From NCBI GenBank assembly GCA_947253735.1, contig CAMYAU010000085.1:1-6316 (forward strand): 6,316 bases of DNA, read 5' to 3'. Both the position numbers and the translations under genes were made by a program. Source of the stretch: an uncultured Varibaculum sp. Its GTDB lineage: Bacteria; Actinomycetota; Actinomycetes; Actinomycetales; Actinomycetaceae. Below the pieces are notes generated by a model. That model did not search any database. It was not told where the DNA came from and saw nothing but the letters and a program-made list of their open reading frames with translations. Each line of letters starts with the position of its first letter. Position 1 is the stretch's first letter. Shown in pieces: positions 1-6,275 of the stretch.

Positions 1-580
1 CCACCCCGACTTCATCATCGCTGTATTCGATGGCGTAGTTTTCAGTGCATGCTTCCTGCGCATATTTCTTGGCTACGGCCAGATCCTTACAGCCGAAAAT
101 GGTGGCGGTGGGTTTGCGGCCAGCGCATTCATTGGCTTTAACCGGTCCAGCGATCGCTACGATCGGGGGTAACTTGTCATAGCCATTTTCTTTTGCGATC
201 CGCCTAATAGCGGTAGGTAGCTGCTCAATAATTCCCTTTTCGTCGGGGCAGAAACCTTTGGATGTTAGCCAGATTGCGTCTGCTTTAGCCATTCCTGCCA
301 GTGCCATCTCGGTAACTTTGGGCACCCCTACAGAGGCGACCGACATTACTACGACGTTAGCCCCCTCTAGAGCTTCTGCCAGCTGGTCACTACGATAGGT
401 TTTTACTCCCTTAGCCAGGGGTTCCTTGGTGCGAGGATGGGGTTTTCCGGCCTCTACTGCATCAAGTAGATGATCGTCTAGCCAGGTTCCCCAGAGGCGT
501 ACTTCCCAGCCCGCATCTGCTACTGGAGTACAGAGGGCAGAGCCCATAGCACCCGCACCTAGAACAGTAATAACACTCAT
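1..580 (-). CDS. GpsA-like NAD-dependent glycerol-3-phosphate dehydrogenase homologue, C-terminus cut by the left edge
   Basis: Reading leftward from ATG at 578-580 gives 193 codons open to the window edge, so this is the N-terminal part of a protein whose family is usually about 330 residues. The first 13 residues (MSVITVLGAGAMG) form a beta strand and the GxGxxG dinucleotide-binding loop. The SKG at 108-110 matches the ATKG motif of GpsA, whose lysine (here K109) is catalytic. The visible part ends with DDEVGV, just before where the family's second key motif (ELGGALKN, with the other lysine) should lie. Known family members interconvert sn-glycerol 3-phosphate and dihydroxyacetone phosphate in the cytoplasm. 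Two usually conserved stretches differ: the GPSFA-type motif reads GPVKA (145-149), and the VPSQ-type motif reads VASV (81-84). It may therefore be a paralogue acting on another polyol phosphate. It lies 15 bases after the FGGY kinase, surely in the same operon. An A-rich leader with AAGAG serves as a weak ribosome-binding site. Family assignment is fairly sure; the substrate is not. Confidence 0.82.
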   Translation of the reverse strand, partial: MSVITVLGAGAMGSALCTPVADAGWEVRLWGTWLDDHLLDAVEAGKPHPRTKEPLAKGVKTYRSDQLAEALEGANVVVMSVASVGVPKVTEMALAGMAKADAIWLTSKGFCPDEKGIIEQLPTAIRRIAKENGYDKLPPIVAIAGPVKANECAGRKPTATIFGCKDLAVAKKYAQEACTENYAIEYSDDEVGV

Positions 581-595
581 TTTTTCTCTTTTCTT

Positions 596-2170
596 TTACA
601 GCTCGGCCGCCGGAGACTCGGGCTTAGTGGATGGATATTTACGGGACAAGTTATGCAAATCTTCGAAAATGTCTTGCAGGCGCGGATAGAGTTTGCGCTG
701 CACGCTGGCCACTTCCTGGTAACGCTGGTGTAGCTCCATATCCGGTTCAATGGTTTCGCCATAGTGTGCCATCTTGCCCGCGGCAGTGGCGACATCATTG
801 GTGCCGTATACCCCGGTAGAGGCCATGGCTAGCACCGCAGCCCCCAGAGCTGAGATTTCATCTTCGAGGCAAACGGTGATCGGCAGACCGGTGCAGTCTG
901 ACATGATCTGCCGCCACAGCCGGGAACGAGTGCCGCCGCCCATGGCGCGTAATCCTTCGAGTTTGACTCCGGTACCCTTTTCAATGGAGTCCAGGTTCAA
1001 GCGCATTTCGAAACCGATCGATTCCAGGATGGAACGATACATGTGAGCCCGGGAATGGGTTCCGCGCCAACCAACTACTGCACCGCGTGCTACTGAATCC
1101 CAGTAGGGGCTTTGTACTGCGTTCCAGTAGGGCAAGGTGATCAAGCCTTCACAGCCCGGCGGAATCTGGGAGGCAGCGTCGTCGAGGGCGGGATCTGGTT
1201 CGCCCAGCAGTTTGGGGTCACCGAGGGCTTCCCTAAACCAACCGGCCAGGTAAGACCCGGAGGACTGGAGTACTTCAAATACGTAGTTTCCGGGGATTCC
1301 GGAAACGTGGGTGCGGAATACCGGGTCATAGCGATATTCAGGGGATTCCACGCCTGCGTTCACCGCGGTACCCAGGTTCAGGAAGGCAACTTCGGGGCTG
1401 GTAGCGGCGGCTCCGATACCAGCGGCCTGTCCGTCACCGAGGCCGGCAATGATCGGGATTTCTTTGATTCCCCATTCGGCTGCCAAATCGGGCAGTAGGG
1501 TTCCCATAGGTTTGGAGGGTTCTACCAGGTCGGCCATTTGTTCGCGGGTGACGCCGGCGATCTCCAATAGTTCGGGAGCGTAGTCGCGTTTTTGGACGTC
1601 GAAAAGTCCTAGAGAGTCGGTGGCGGCTTGTGAAGACACCCATTTTCCGGTTAGGCGGTACGCGATATAGCCGTGAACTTCGACAACTTTGTAGGCATTC
1701 TTGAAAACTTCGGGTTCGTTTTCTTTAACCCAGGCCATCTTGTAGATACCAGGGGTTACACCGGCGGGCTTACCGGAGAGTTGATGAATATGTTCACTTC
1801 CGTATTTACGAATTTGGTCGGTGGCGCGTCCGTCTAGCCACAAAATTCCGTTACGTAAAGGACGGCCTTCCTTGTCAAAGGGGGCGAACGATTCGCGTTG
1901 GTGGGTGATGCCGATAGCGGCTACCCGTTCGCGATCTTTGGCAGAGATCTTGGATAGTACTTCCCCAATTACAGCGTAAACGCTTTCCCACCAGCGCAAA
2001 GGATTGTGTTCGTAGTAATCCATTGCGGGGGTGTGCAGTTGAATATTGCGTTTAGCGGTATGCCAGACGGTACCGGCGGCATCTACCAAAATGGCTTTTG
2101 AAGAGGTCGTGGAGGAGTCGATCGCTACTACCAGGGGCCCTTCGGACAGGCGTTGCTGTTCTTTAGTCAT
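596..2170 (-). CDS. FGGY-family carbohydrate kinase (xylulokinase/glycerol kinase-like, substrate unknown)
   Basis: A complete 524-residue cytoplasmic kinase, normal for the FGGY family (about 480-530), which transfers the ATP gamma-phosphate to a sugar or polyol. Landmarks: phosphate-binding motif AIDSSTTSSKA at 16-26, where the usual glycine of DxGT is serine; THQRES at 89-94, with the R-E pair that contacts glycerol in glycerol kinase; ILWLDGR at 109-115; GLGDGQA at 243-249 with the expected catalytic base D246; the LGTA nucleotide loop at 266-269; and the signature MGGGTRSRLW at 410-419 followed by Q421, D425 and E438. The middle part (GIYKMAWVKENEPEVF, about 141-156) looks xylulokinase-like, while QRE looks glycerol kinase-like, so the substrate cannot be assigned; an erythritol-type polyol is one possibility. 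The start at 2168-2170 is preceded by AAGGAG at 2182-2187, 11 bases away. It is first in an operon with the GpsA-like gene. The polar tail after about residue 490 shows no recognised motif. Confidence 0.93.
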   Translation of the reverse strand: MTKEQQRLSEGPLVVAIDSSTTSSKAILVDAAGTVWHTAKRNIQLHTPAMDYYEHNPLRWWESVYAVIGEVLSKISAKDRERVAAIGITHQRESFAPFDKEGRPLRNGILWLDGRATDQIRKYGSEHIHQLSGKPAGVTPGIYKMAWVKENEPEVFKNAYKVVEVHGYIAYRLTGKWVSSQAATDSLGLFDVQKRDYAPELLEIAGVTREQMADLVEPSKPMGTLLPDLAAEWGIKEIPIIAGLGDGQAAGIGAAATSPEVAFLNLGTAVNAGVESPEYRYDPVFRTHVSGIPGNYVFEVLQSSGSYLAGWFREALGDPKLLGEPDPALDDAASQIPPGCEGLITLPYWNAVQSPYWDSVARGAVVGWRGTHSRAHMYRSILESIGFEMRLNLDSIEKGTGVKLEGLRAMGGGTRSRLWRQIMSDCTGLPITVCLEDEISALGAAVLAMASTGVYGTNDVATAAGKMAHYGETIEPDMELHQRYQEVASVQRKLYPRLQDIFEDLHNLSRKYPSTKPESPAAEL

Positions 2171-2210
2171 ATTTTTGCATTCTCCTTTGAATGTGGAAGC
2201 TGACTTTCAT

Positions 2211-2239
2211 AGCGTAACCAATACGTAATAAAAATACAA
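2211..2239 (-). promoter_or_regulatory. Predicted sigma70-type promoter of the kinase operon
   Basis: On the minus strand a TTGTAT -35 box (2234-2239) and a TACGCT -10 box (2211-2216) are separated by exactly 17 bases. Transcription would start near 2204, leaving a leader of about 34 bases that contains the AAGGAG ribosome-binding site before the kinase ATG. The surrounding DNA is clearly richer in A and T than the genes. The boxes were found by eye and have no experimental support. Confidence 0.5.
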
Positions 2240-2256
2240 CACTTTTCCTGTTTTAT

Positions 2257-2275
2257 TTAACAGTTATTTTGTTAA
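2257..2275. promoter_or_regulatory. Inverted repeat TTAACA-N7-TGTTAA, candidate operator
   Basis: A perfect 6-base inverted repeat with a 7-base spacer. Its centre (2266) lies about 62 bases upstream of the predicted kinase transcription start, next to the -35 box. That is the usual place for an activator, although a repressor acting on either divergent promoter is also possible. No regulator gene is in the window, so the binding protein is unknown. The local AT-richness raises the chance that this is coincidental. Confidence 0.38.
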
Positions 2276-2284
2276 GTAGCTGGT

Positions 2285-2312
2285 TTGGATCAGTTTAGCC
2301 TGCTTATAGGAT
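2285..2312 (+). promoter_or_regulatory. Weak candidate promoter for folC
   Basis: TTGGAT (2285-2290) and TAGGAT (2307-2312) are spaced by 16 bases, which would give a transcript with a leader of about 90 bases before folC. An alternative -10 box is TATAAA at 2344-2349, which lacks a good -35 box. Some promoter must lie in this divergent gap, since nothing on the plus strand lies upstream in the window, but which boxes are used is uncertain. Confidence 0.25.
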
Positions 2313-2334
2313 TTTCAGGGCCAGTAATTCTGGG

Positions 2335-2354
2335 CAAGACTTTTATAAAACTTG
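2335..2354. repeat. Imperfect palindrome around a TATAAA box in the folC leader
   Basis: CAAG and CTTG flank the self-complementary core TTTTATAAAA (2341-2350), with two extra bases on the left side. It overlaps the alternative -10 box for folC, so it could be a binding site that controls folC, or simply an AT-rich chance palindrome. Confidence 0.25.
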
Positions 2355-2393
2355 GGGAGCTGGGTACGCCCTCAGTAGGATATGAGCTGAAAA

Positions 2394-2399
2394 GGGGAG
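2394..2399 (+). promoter_or_regulatory. Ribosome-binding site that decides the folC start
   Basis: GGGGAG lies 9 bases before ATG at 2409 but only 3 bases before the in-frame GTG at 2403. The spacing favours the ATG, making the protein 562 rather than 564 residues. Confidence 0.6.
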
Positions 2400-2408
2400 C
2401 AGGTGCAT

Positions 2409-4097
2409 ATGCAAGACGGTCAAGAACGGCAAGTTAACCCATACGAAGAAATAGCTAAGCAGGCGAAAAGGGGAAGTGGAGGAATCGATCCCGATTTGCT
2501 GCCTTACCTAGTGGAGGCAGATCGGGAGGAGCGTATCGATTTACCGATTAGCCCGGAATCGGACCAGGAAGCACAAGGGGACCGCCTCCGCGAAGTATTA
2601 GAGGCTGGGGGATTTGCTTTTCCCGCTGAGCTTGCAGACCCGGAGGACAGAGAAGAACAACTGCCCGAAAAAGAATCTATGGCAGCTCCAGTACGGGAAG
2701 TAACAGCGAGTAGCCCCACTTCGGATGCTGCCCTACAAGCCGATTTTGAGGTAGCCCAAGTCTATTCCCGGATCCTCACGCGGCGTCCGGAACATAATAT
2801 TTCGCCCACTAAAGCGCGGATTGAGCGCGCCCTTGACTATCTTTCGGATCCGCAACTGTCTTATCCCAGTTTGCATATTGCCGGCACTAATGGAAAAACT
2901 TCAACTGCCCGCATTGCTGACAGTTTATTGAGTGCCCAGGGGCTACGGGTGGGCAGGTTTACCTCCCCCCATCTAGTCAGCGTGCGGGAGAGGATCTCGA
3001 TTGACGGGAAACCGATCAGCCCTCAGGAATTTTTGCAGGCTAACCAAGATGTAGAACCGATTATTGCCCTCGCTGATAAAGAGGGTGAGAGCGCTGGTCA
3101 AGGGCGTCTTTCATTTTTTGAATATCTAAGCGCTTTAGCCTTCCAAGCCTTTGCTTCTGCCCCAATTGATGTTGGAGTAATCGAAGTAGGTATGGGAGGA
3201 CGCTGGGATTCCACCAATGTTCTCGATTCTGCGGTACAGGTAATCTGCCCGATTTCTTTCGACCACGAAAAATGGTTGGGAAATACCCTCGCTAAAATAG
3301 CCAAAGAAAAGGCAGGGATTATTCGTCCCGGTGCCACGGTTATCTGCGCTCCACAAGCAGAGGAAGCTCTGCAGGTGATTAGGCAAGCCTGCCAGGCGAA
3401 AGGTGCGACTTTGCGCCTGTATGGGGAAGACTTCCAAGTTAGTGATCAGAAAATGGCGGTTGGGGGACAGATGTTTACCCTCACCACGCCGGCGGCTACC
3501 TATCAAGATCTCTATTTGCCCCTATTTGGGGGGCACCAGGCGGTAAATGCTGCCCTGGCAATTTGCGCGGTCGAGGCGCTCGGGGCCGGTAAACCTTTAT
3601 CGGAGGAAGTGTTAGTTAGCGGTCTGGATGCGGCGCGTTCACCAGGACGCCTAGAGGTGTTGGGGGGCTCGCCTACGATCATTGTTGATGCGGCCCATAA
3701 CCCGGCCGGGGCAGCATCTTTACGAGCCGGGATTGAGGATGCTTTCGGCTTCCAAAGAATTATCGGGGTATTTTCCGCTATGGGTGACAAGAACGTGGAA
3801 GGTATTCTCACCGAAATGGAACCGCTGCTTGACGCGATTGTAGTTACCCCAATGGAGGGGGAACGGGCCATGGATATGGTGGAGTTGGCTAAAATCGGTG
3901 CCGATGTTTTTGGCTCGGAACAAACATTCGCGGCGCCTAATCTCTTGGATGCGGTAGATCAGGCGGTATCCCTAACCGAAGAAGGGGATCTGCCTGCCGA
4001 TGCGGTTGGGATCGTAATTTTTGGTTCGGTAGTCCTAGCGGGACAGGCACGCCAGTTACTGGCGGCACGGATAAAACCGGAAAATAATCCCCAGTAA
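2409..4097 (+). CDS. folC: Dihydrofolate synthase / folylpolyglutamate synthase with a long N-terminal extension
   Basis: FolC joins glutamate to dihydropteroate and then adds further glutamates to reduced folates, using ATP, in the cytoplasm. It belongs to the Mur ligase superfamily. Seen in order, numbered from ATG 2409: the ATP-binding loop GTNGKTST at 159-166, SPHL at 186-189, FFEYL around E238, EVGMGGRWDSTN at 259-270, DHEKWLGNT at 285-293, KEKAGIIRPG with K301 (the position of the lysine that is carbamylated in this family), and DAAHNPAGA at 427-435 leading into the C-terminal ligase domain. All landmark motifs are intact. At 562 residues it is longer than the usual 420-500. The excess is residues 1 to about 110, rich in Glu, Asp, Gln and Pro with no recognised domain; the conserved fold begins near DFEVAQVYSRIL. 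It is transcribed divergently from the kinase operon and followed after 56 bases by the RNase H-like gene. Confidence 0.95.
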   Translation: MQDGQERQVNPYEEIAKQAKRGSGGIDPDLLPYLVEADREERIDLPISPESDQEAQGDRLREVLEAGGFAFPAELADPEDREEQLPEKESMAAPVREVTASSPTSDAALQADFEVAQVYSRILTRRPEHNISPTKARIERALDYLSDPQLSYPSLHIAGTNGKTSTARIADSLLSAQGLRVGRFTSPHLVSVRERISIDGKPISPQEFLQANQDVEPIIALADKEGESAGQGRLSFFEYLSALAFQAFASAPIDVGVIEVGMGGRWDSTNVLDSAVQVICPISFDHEKWLGNTLAKIAKEKAGIIRPGATVICAPQAEEALQVIRQACQAKGATLRLYGEDFQVSDQKMAVGGQMFTLTTPAATYQDLYLPLFGGHQAVNAALAICAVEALGAGKPLSEEVLVSGLDAARSPGRLEVLGGSPTIIVDAAHNPAGAASLRAGIEDAFGFQRIIGVFSAMGDKNVEGILTEMEPLLDAIVVTPMEGERAMDMVELAKIGADVFGSEQTFAAPNLLDAVDQAVSLTEEGDLPADAVGIVIFGSVVLAGQARQLLAARIKPENNPQ

Positions 4098-4153
4098 TGC
4101 CGAAAGCCTGCAAGTGATGAGCAAACTCTAAGTAAATGTGAAAAGATATTAGG

Positions 4154-5176
4154 GTGACTCTAACCCTTGCAGTCGACGCCTATATGCTTGCTGATGCCAA
4201 CCTGGTCGGTTGGGCATGGGCGATTGATCAAGACAATTGGGCCTGCGGATACGTGGAAGATTCTGCGTCAATATCGCAGGCCCAGTTTCGGGCGATATTT
4301 TCTTTTGTGCGCCGGTATCACCGGATTCACGAACCGCTGGTGATTTATACTTCCTCTGAATATGTCGCGGCAGTGCTGCAAACCTGGCGGCATCAGTGGC
4401 GCAGTAATAACTGGCGCAAGCTTGATGGAATGCCGGTTACTGATCTTTCTTTGATCCGCAATATTGATCGCTATCTAGCGGGTAAATCTTTACAGGTAGC
4501 CTGCGCCGGATCTAAAGAACAAGACCTGTTGACGCAGGCGCATGTTCATGCCCGTGAAGTTGCCTATGCGCGCCGTGATGGGCAAGAAATAGACCTGGGA
4601 CCAGGACTTAAATGCGACCTAGCGAACGAAGATCAGGGTCGTAAAATATTGAAACCAGCTGTCAAAATAACCCGGTTAGCACAGGTGTCAGAATCAATTC
4701 CCGATAATGTAACTGAGTTTCCCCGAAAGTATAGACGCAAAGAGGTCTCAAATTCCCGTATGGGAAATATTCGTTCCGGTCCGGTAGCAGTTGGAGGGAT
4801 TGGCTCTCCCGCACGGGGAGCAGCAGCAAATCTGCGCGCGATCACTCAGGTAGTTAGGGATGAAGATCTACGTTTTCAAAAATATTGCGCCAGTGCTGAT
4901 CGGGTACATATCCGGGAAATGATGCATCCGGATTTTATGTCCATCGGGGAACTGGGGGTTCCGATCTCCAGCACAGAGGCGGCGGCGTTACTGGCAGAAG
5001 ATCCGCCTTCTCCCTCGGAAGTGGAAGTACGTGAACTGGGTCCCCATACCGCCCAAGTAATTTATTTTGATTCAGCGTCGGTACAGTCTTGGATTTGGAT
5101 ACGTTACCAAAATAATCAAGCCCGGCTGATTTTCCAGCAGATCACTAAACGTCCCGCAGATATTTTTGGAATGTAA
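4154..5176 (+). CDS. Degenerate RNase HI-like domain fused to an NTF2/DUF4440-like domain
   Basis: A 340-residue protein with two recognisable parts. Residues 2-140 follow the RNase HI layout: strand LTLAVDA, then GWAWAI, YTSSEYV, the basic handle-like segment WRHQWRSNNWRKLDGMPV (78-95), and LIRNIDRYLAG. The active site looks lost: D8 remains, but the usual glutamate is Q44, the TDS aspartate is S67, and the GHxGxxGNExAD motif is replaced by AGSKEQDLLTQAH. It probably binds nucleic acid or a partner without cutting. Residues 142-235 are a variable linker. Residues 236-340 (LRFQKYCASADR, MMHPDFMSIGELG, VIYFDS, SWIWIRYQNNQARLIFQQIT) read like a DUF4440/SnoaL-type NTF2 domain. The GTG start is forced by an in-frame stop at 4139-4141 and by the first strand starting at once; no good ribosome-binding site is seen. 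It has the same direction as folC with a 56-base gap, and no terminator-like stem was noticed between them. The domain calls come from motif reading only. Confidence 0.72.
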   Translation: MTLTLAVDAYMLADANLVGWAWAIDQDNWACGYVEDSASISQAQFRAIFSFVRRYHRIHEPLVIYTSSEYVAAVLQTWRHQWRSNNWRKLDGMPVTDLSLIRNIDRYLAGKSLQVACAGSKEQDLLTQAHVHAREVAYARRDGQEIDLGPGLKCDLANEDQGRKILKPAVKITRLAQVSESIPDNVTEFPRKYRRKEVSNSRMGNIRSGPVAVGGIGSPARGAAANLRAITQVVRDEDLRFQKYCASADRVHIREMMHPDFMSIGELGVPISSTEAAALLAEDPPSPSEVEVRELGPHTAQVIYFDSASVQSWIWIRYQNNQARLIFQQITKRPADIFGM

Positions 5177-5180
5177 GCGT

Positions 5181-5224
5181 AAAAAAGTTGTTGGTGGCTC
5201 CGAATTTTTGGAGCCACCAACAAC
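5181..5224 (-). terminator. Intrinsic terminator for the E2 gene in a convergent gap
   Basis: A perfect 15-base-pair stem (5187-5201 with 5210-5224, starting GTTGTTGGTGG) closes an 8-base loop. Read on the minus strand it is followed at once by six T residues (5186-5181), a textbook intrinsic terminator for the acyltransferase gene, whose stop codon is 36 bases before the stem. On the plus strand the sequence after the stem is ATTCAACC, without a T-tract, so it would stop the folC transcript less well, though the strong stem may still act as a 3' end barrier. Confidence 0.9.
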
Positions 5225-5260
5225 ATTCAACCTATTGATTTATTTCAGTAGTTAAGAGAC

Positions 5261-6275
5261 TTATAGCCCTACCTCGGCGGAAAAATCTCCTTGTTCTAGG
5301 CGATGCTTTACCGTGGTGAGGTAGCGGGCCGCGTCTGCACCATCAATCAGGCGGTGGTCATAAGACAGCGACAGGTACACCAGGGAACGCACTGCGATGG
5401 TGTCGTTACCTTCGGAATCTTTAACTACCATTGGACGGCGCACGATGGTGCCGAGCCCCAAGATTGCTTCCTCCGGGTAGTTAACCACTGGAGTATCGAA
5501 GAGAGCGCCGCGCGAGCCAGTGTTGGTAATCGAGAAGGTGCCGCCAGACATTTCATCGATGGAGATGGAACCATCGCGAACTTTGGCGGCCAGCTCATTG
5601 ATCTTGCGGGCAATAGCGGCGATCGTCAAATCACCACAGTTCTTGATTACCGGTACCATCAAGCCCTTTTCCGAGTCCACCGCGATCCCTACGTTTTCGT
5701 GATCAAAGTAGGTGACTTCTTGGGTTTCATCGTTTACCCGTGAGTTGATCTTGGGGTGAGCTTTCAAGGCTTCTACCGCAGCTTTCACGAAGAACGGCAG
5801 GAAGGATAGCTTGGTGCCTTCCCTCTGCGCGAAGGAATCCTTGGCGCGAGCGCGCAAGTTGGCTATCCGGGTAACATCTACCTCTACCACGGTGGTCAGC
5901 TGAGCGGTGGAGGCTAGCGAGTTCATCATATGCTTAGCAATGGTTTGCCGCATCCGGGAAAGTTTCTCGGTCTTGCCACGTTCTTGAGCCGGCTCGATAG
6001 GTGCTACCGCATTGGGTGCAGCCGGTACCGAAGCTTGTGATGCTTGCGGGTTTTGTGCGGCCGCCAGTACATCCTCGCGCCGAATCCGTCCGCCTACGCC
6101 GCTGCCTTCGACAGTAGAAATATCTACACCCTTTTCGCGGGCTAGCTTACGCACGATGGGGGTGACGTATCCTCCGCTGACCTGCTTAGCTGCCGGTGAT
6201 TCTGCTTCCATTTGGGCAGTTGGGGCAGTAACTGGTGCTGAGGAGGTAACCGGGGCTTTCGGAGCCGCGGGAATC
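5261..6275 (-). CDS. sucB: Dihydrolipoamide acyltransferase (E2 of a 2-oxoacid dehydrogenase complex), N-terminus missing
   Basis: The last 337 residues of an E2 subunit, which moves the acyl group from lipoamide to CoA in the core of the pyruvate or 2-oxoglutarate dehydrogenase complex. Counting from Ile at 6272-6274: an Ala/Pro/Thr linker (1-35), the peripheral subunit-binding domain (36-70; TPIVRKLAREKGVDIS, GSGVGGRIRREDV), a second linker, and the catalytic domain from about 102. The active-site motif DHRLIDGAD is intact, with H307 and D311; SITNTGSRGALFDTP is also characteristic. The lipoyl domain or domains lie outside. The closest recalled match is actinobacterial DlaT/SucB, whose C-terminus is similar, so the complex served (pyruvate or 2-oxoglutarate) is open and dlaT is an equally good symbol. 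The reading frame continues artificially through adapter sequence to the window end; an apparent GTG start at 6314-6316 and the 14 residues it adds are false. It ends at the terminator shared with the convergent gene. Confidence 0.93.

Noticed and set aside
577..798. A 73-residue minus-strand reading frame overlapping the end of the kinase gene
   Set aside because: It lies almost wholly inside the kinase in another frame, has no recognisable motif, and the kinase-to-dehydrogenase junction is already explained by a 15-base gap.
1112..1498. A 128-residue plus-strand reading frame opposite the kinase gene
   Set aside because: It is antisense to a well-conserved part of the kinase and its translation looks like no protein family; it is a shadow of the real frame.
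2321..2333. Short inverted repeat CCAG-N5-CTGG in the divergent gap
   Set aside because: Only four bases per arm; expected by chance in a gap of this size and not placed against a convincing promoter.
2403..2405. GTG as the folC start
   Set aside because: It is only 3 bases from the GGGGAG ribosome-binding site, while ATG at 2409 has the normal 9-base spacing.
3135..3506. A 123-residue minus-strand reading frame inside folC, with others at 3512-3871 and 3720-3923
   Set aside because: All are antisense to intact FolC motifs and have no domain or ribosome-binding support.
5303..5743. A 146-residue plus-strand reading frame opposite the E2 gene
   Set aside because: It is antisense to the conserved catalytic domain, including the DHRLIDGAD motif, and has no independent support.
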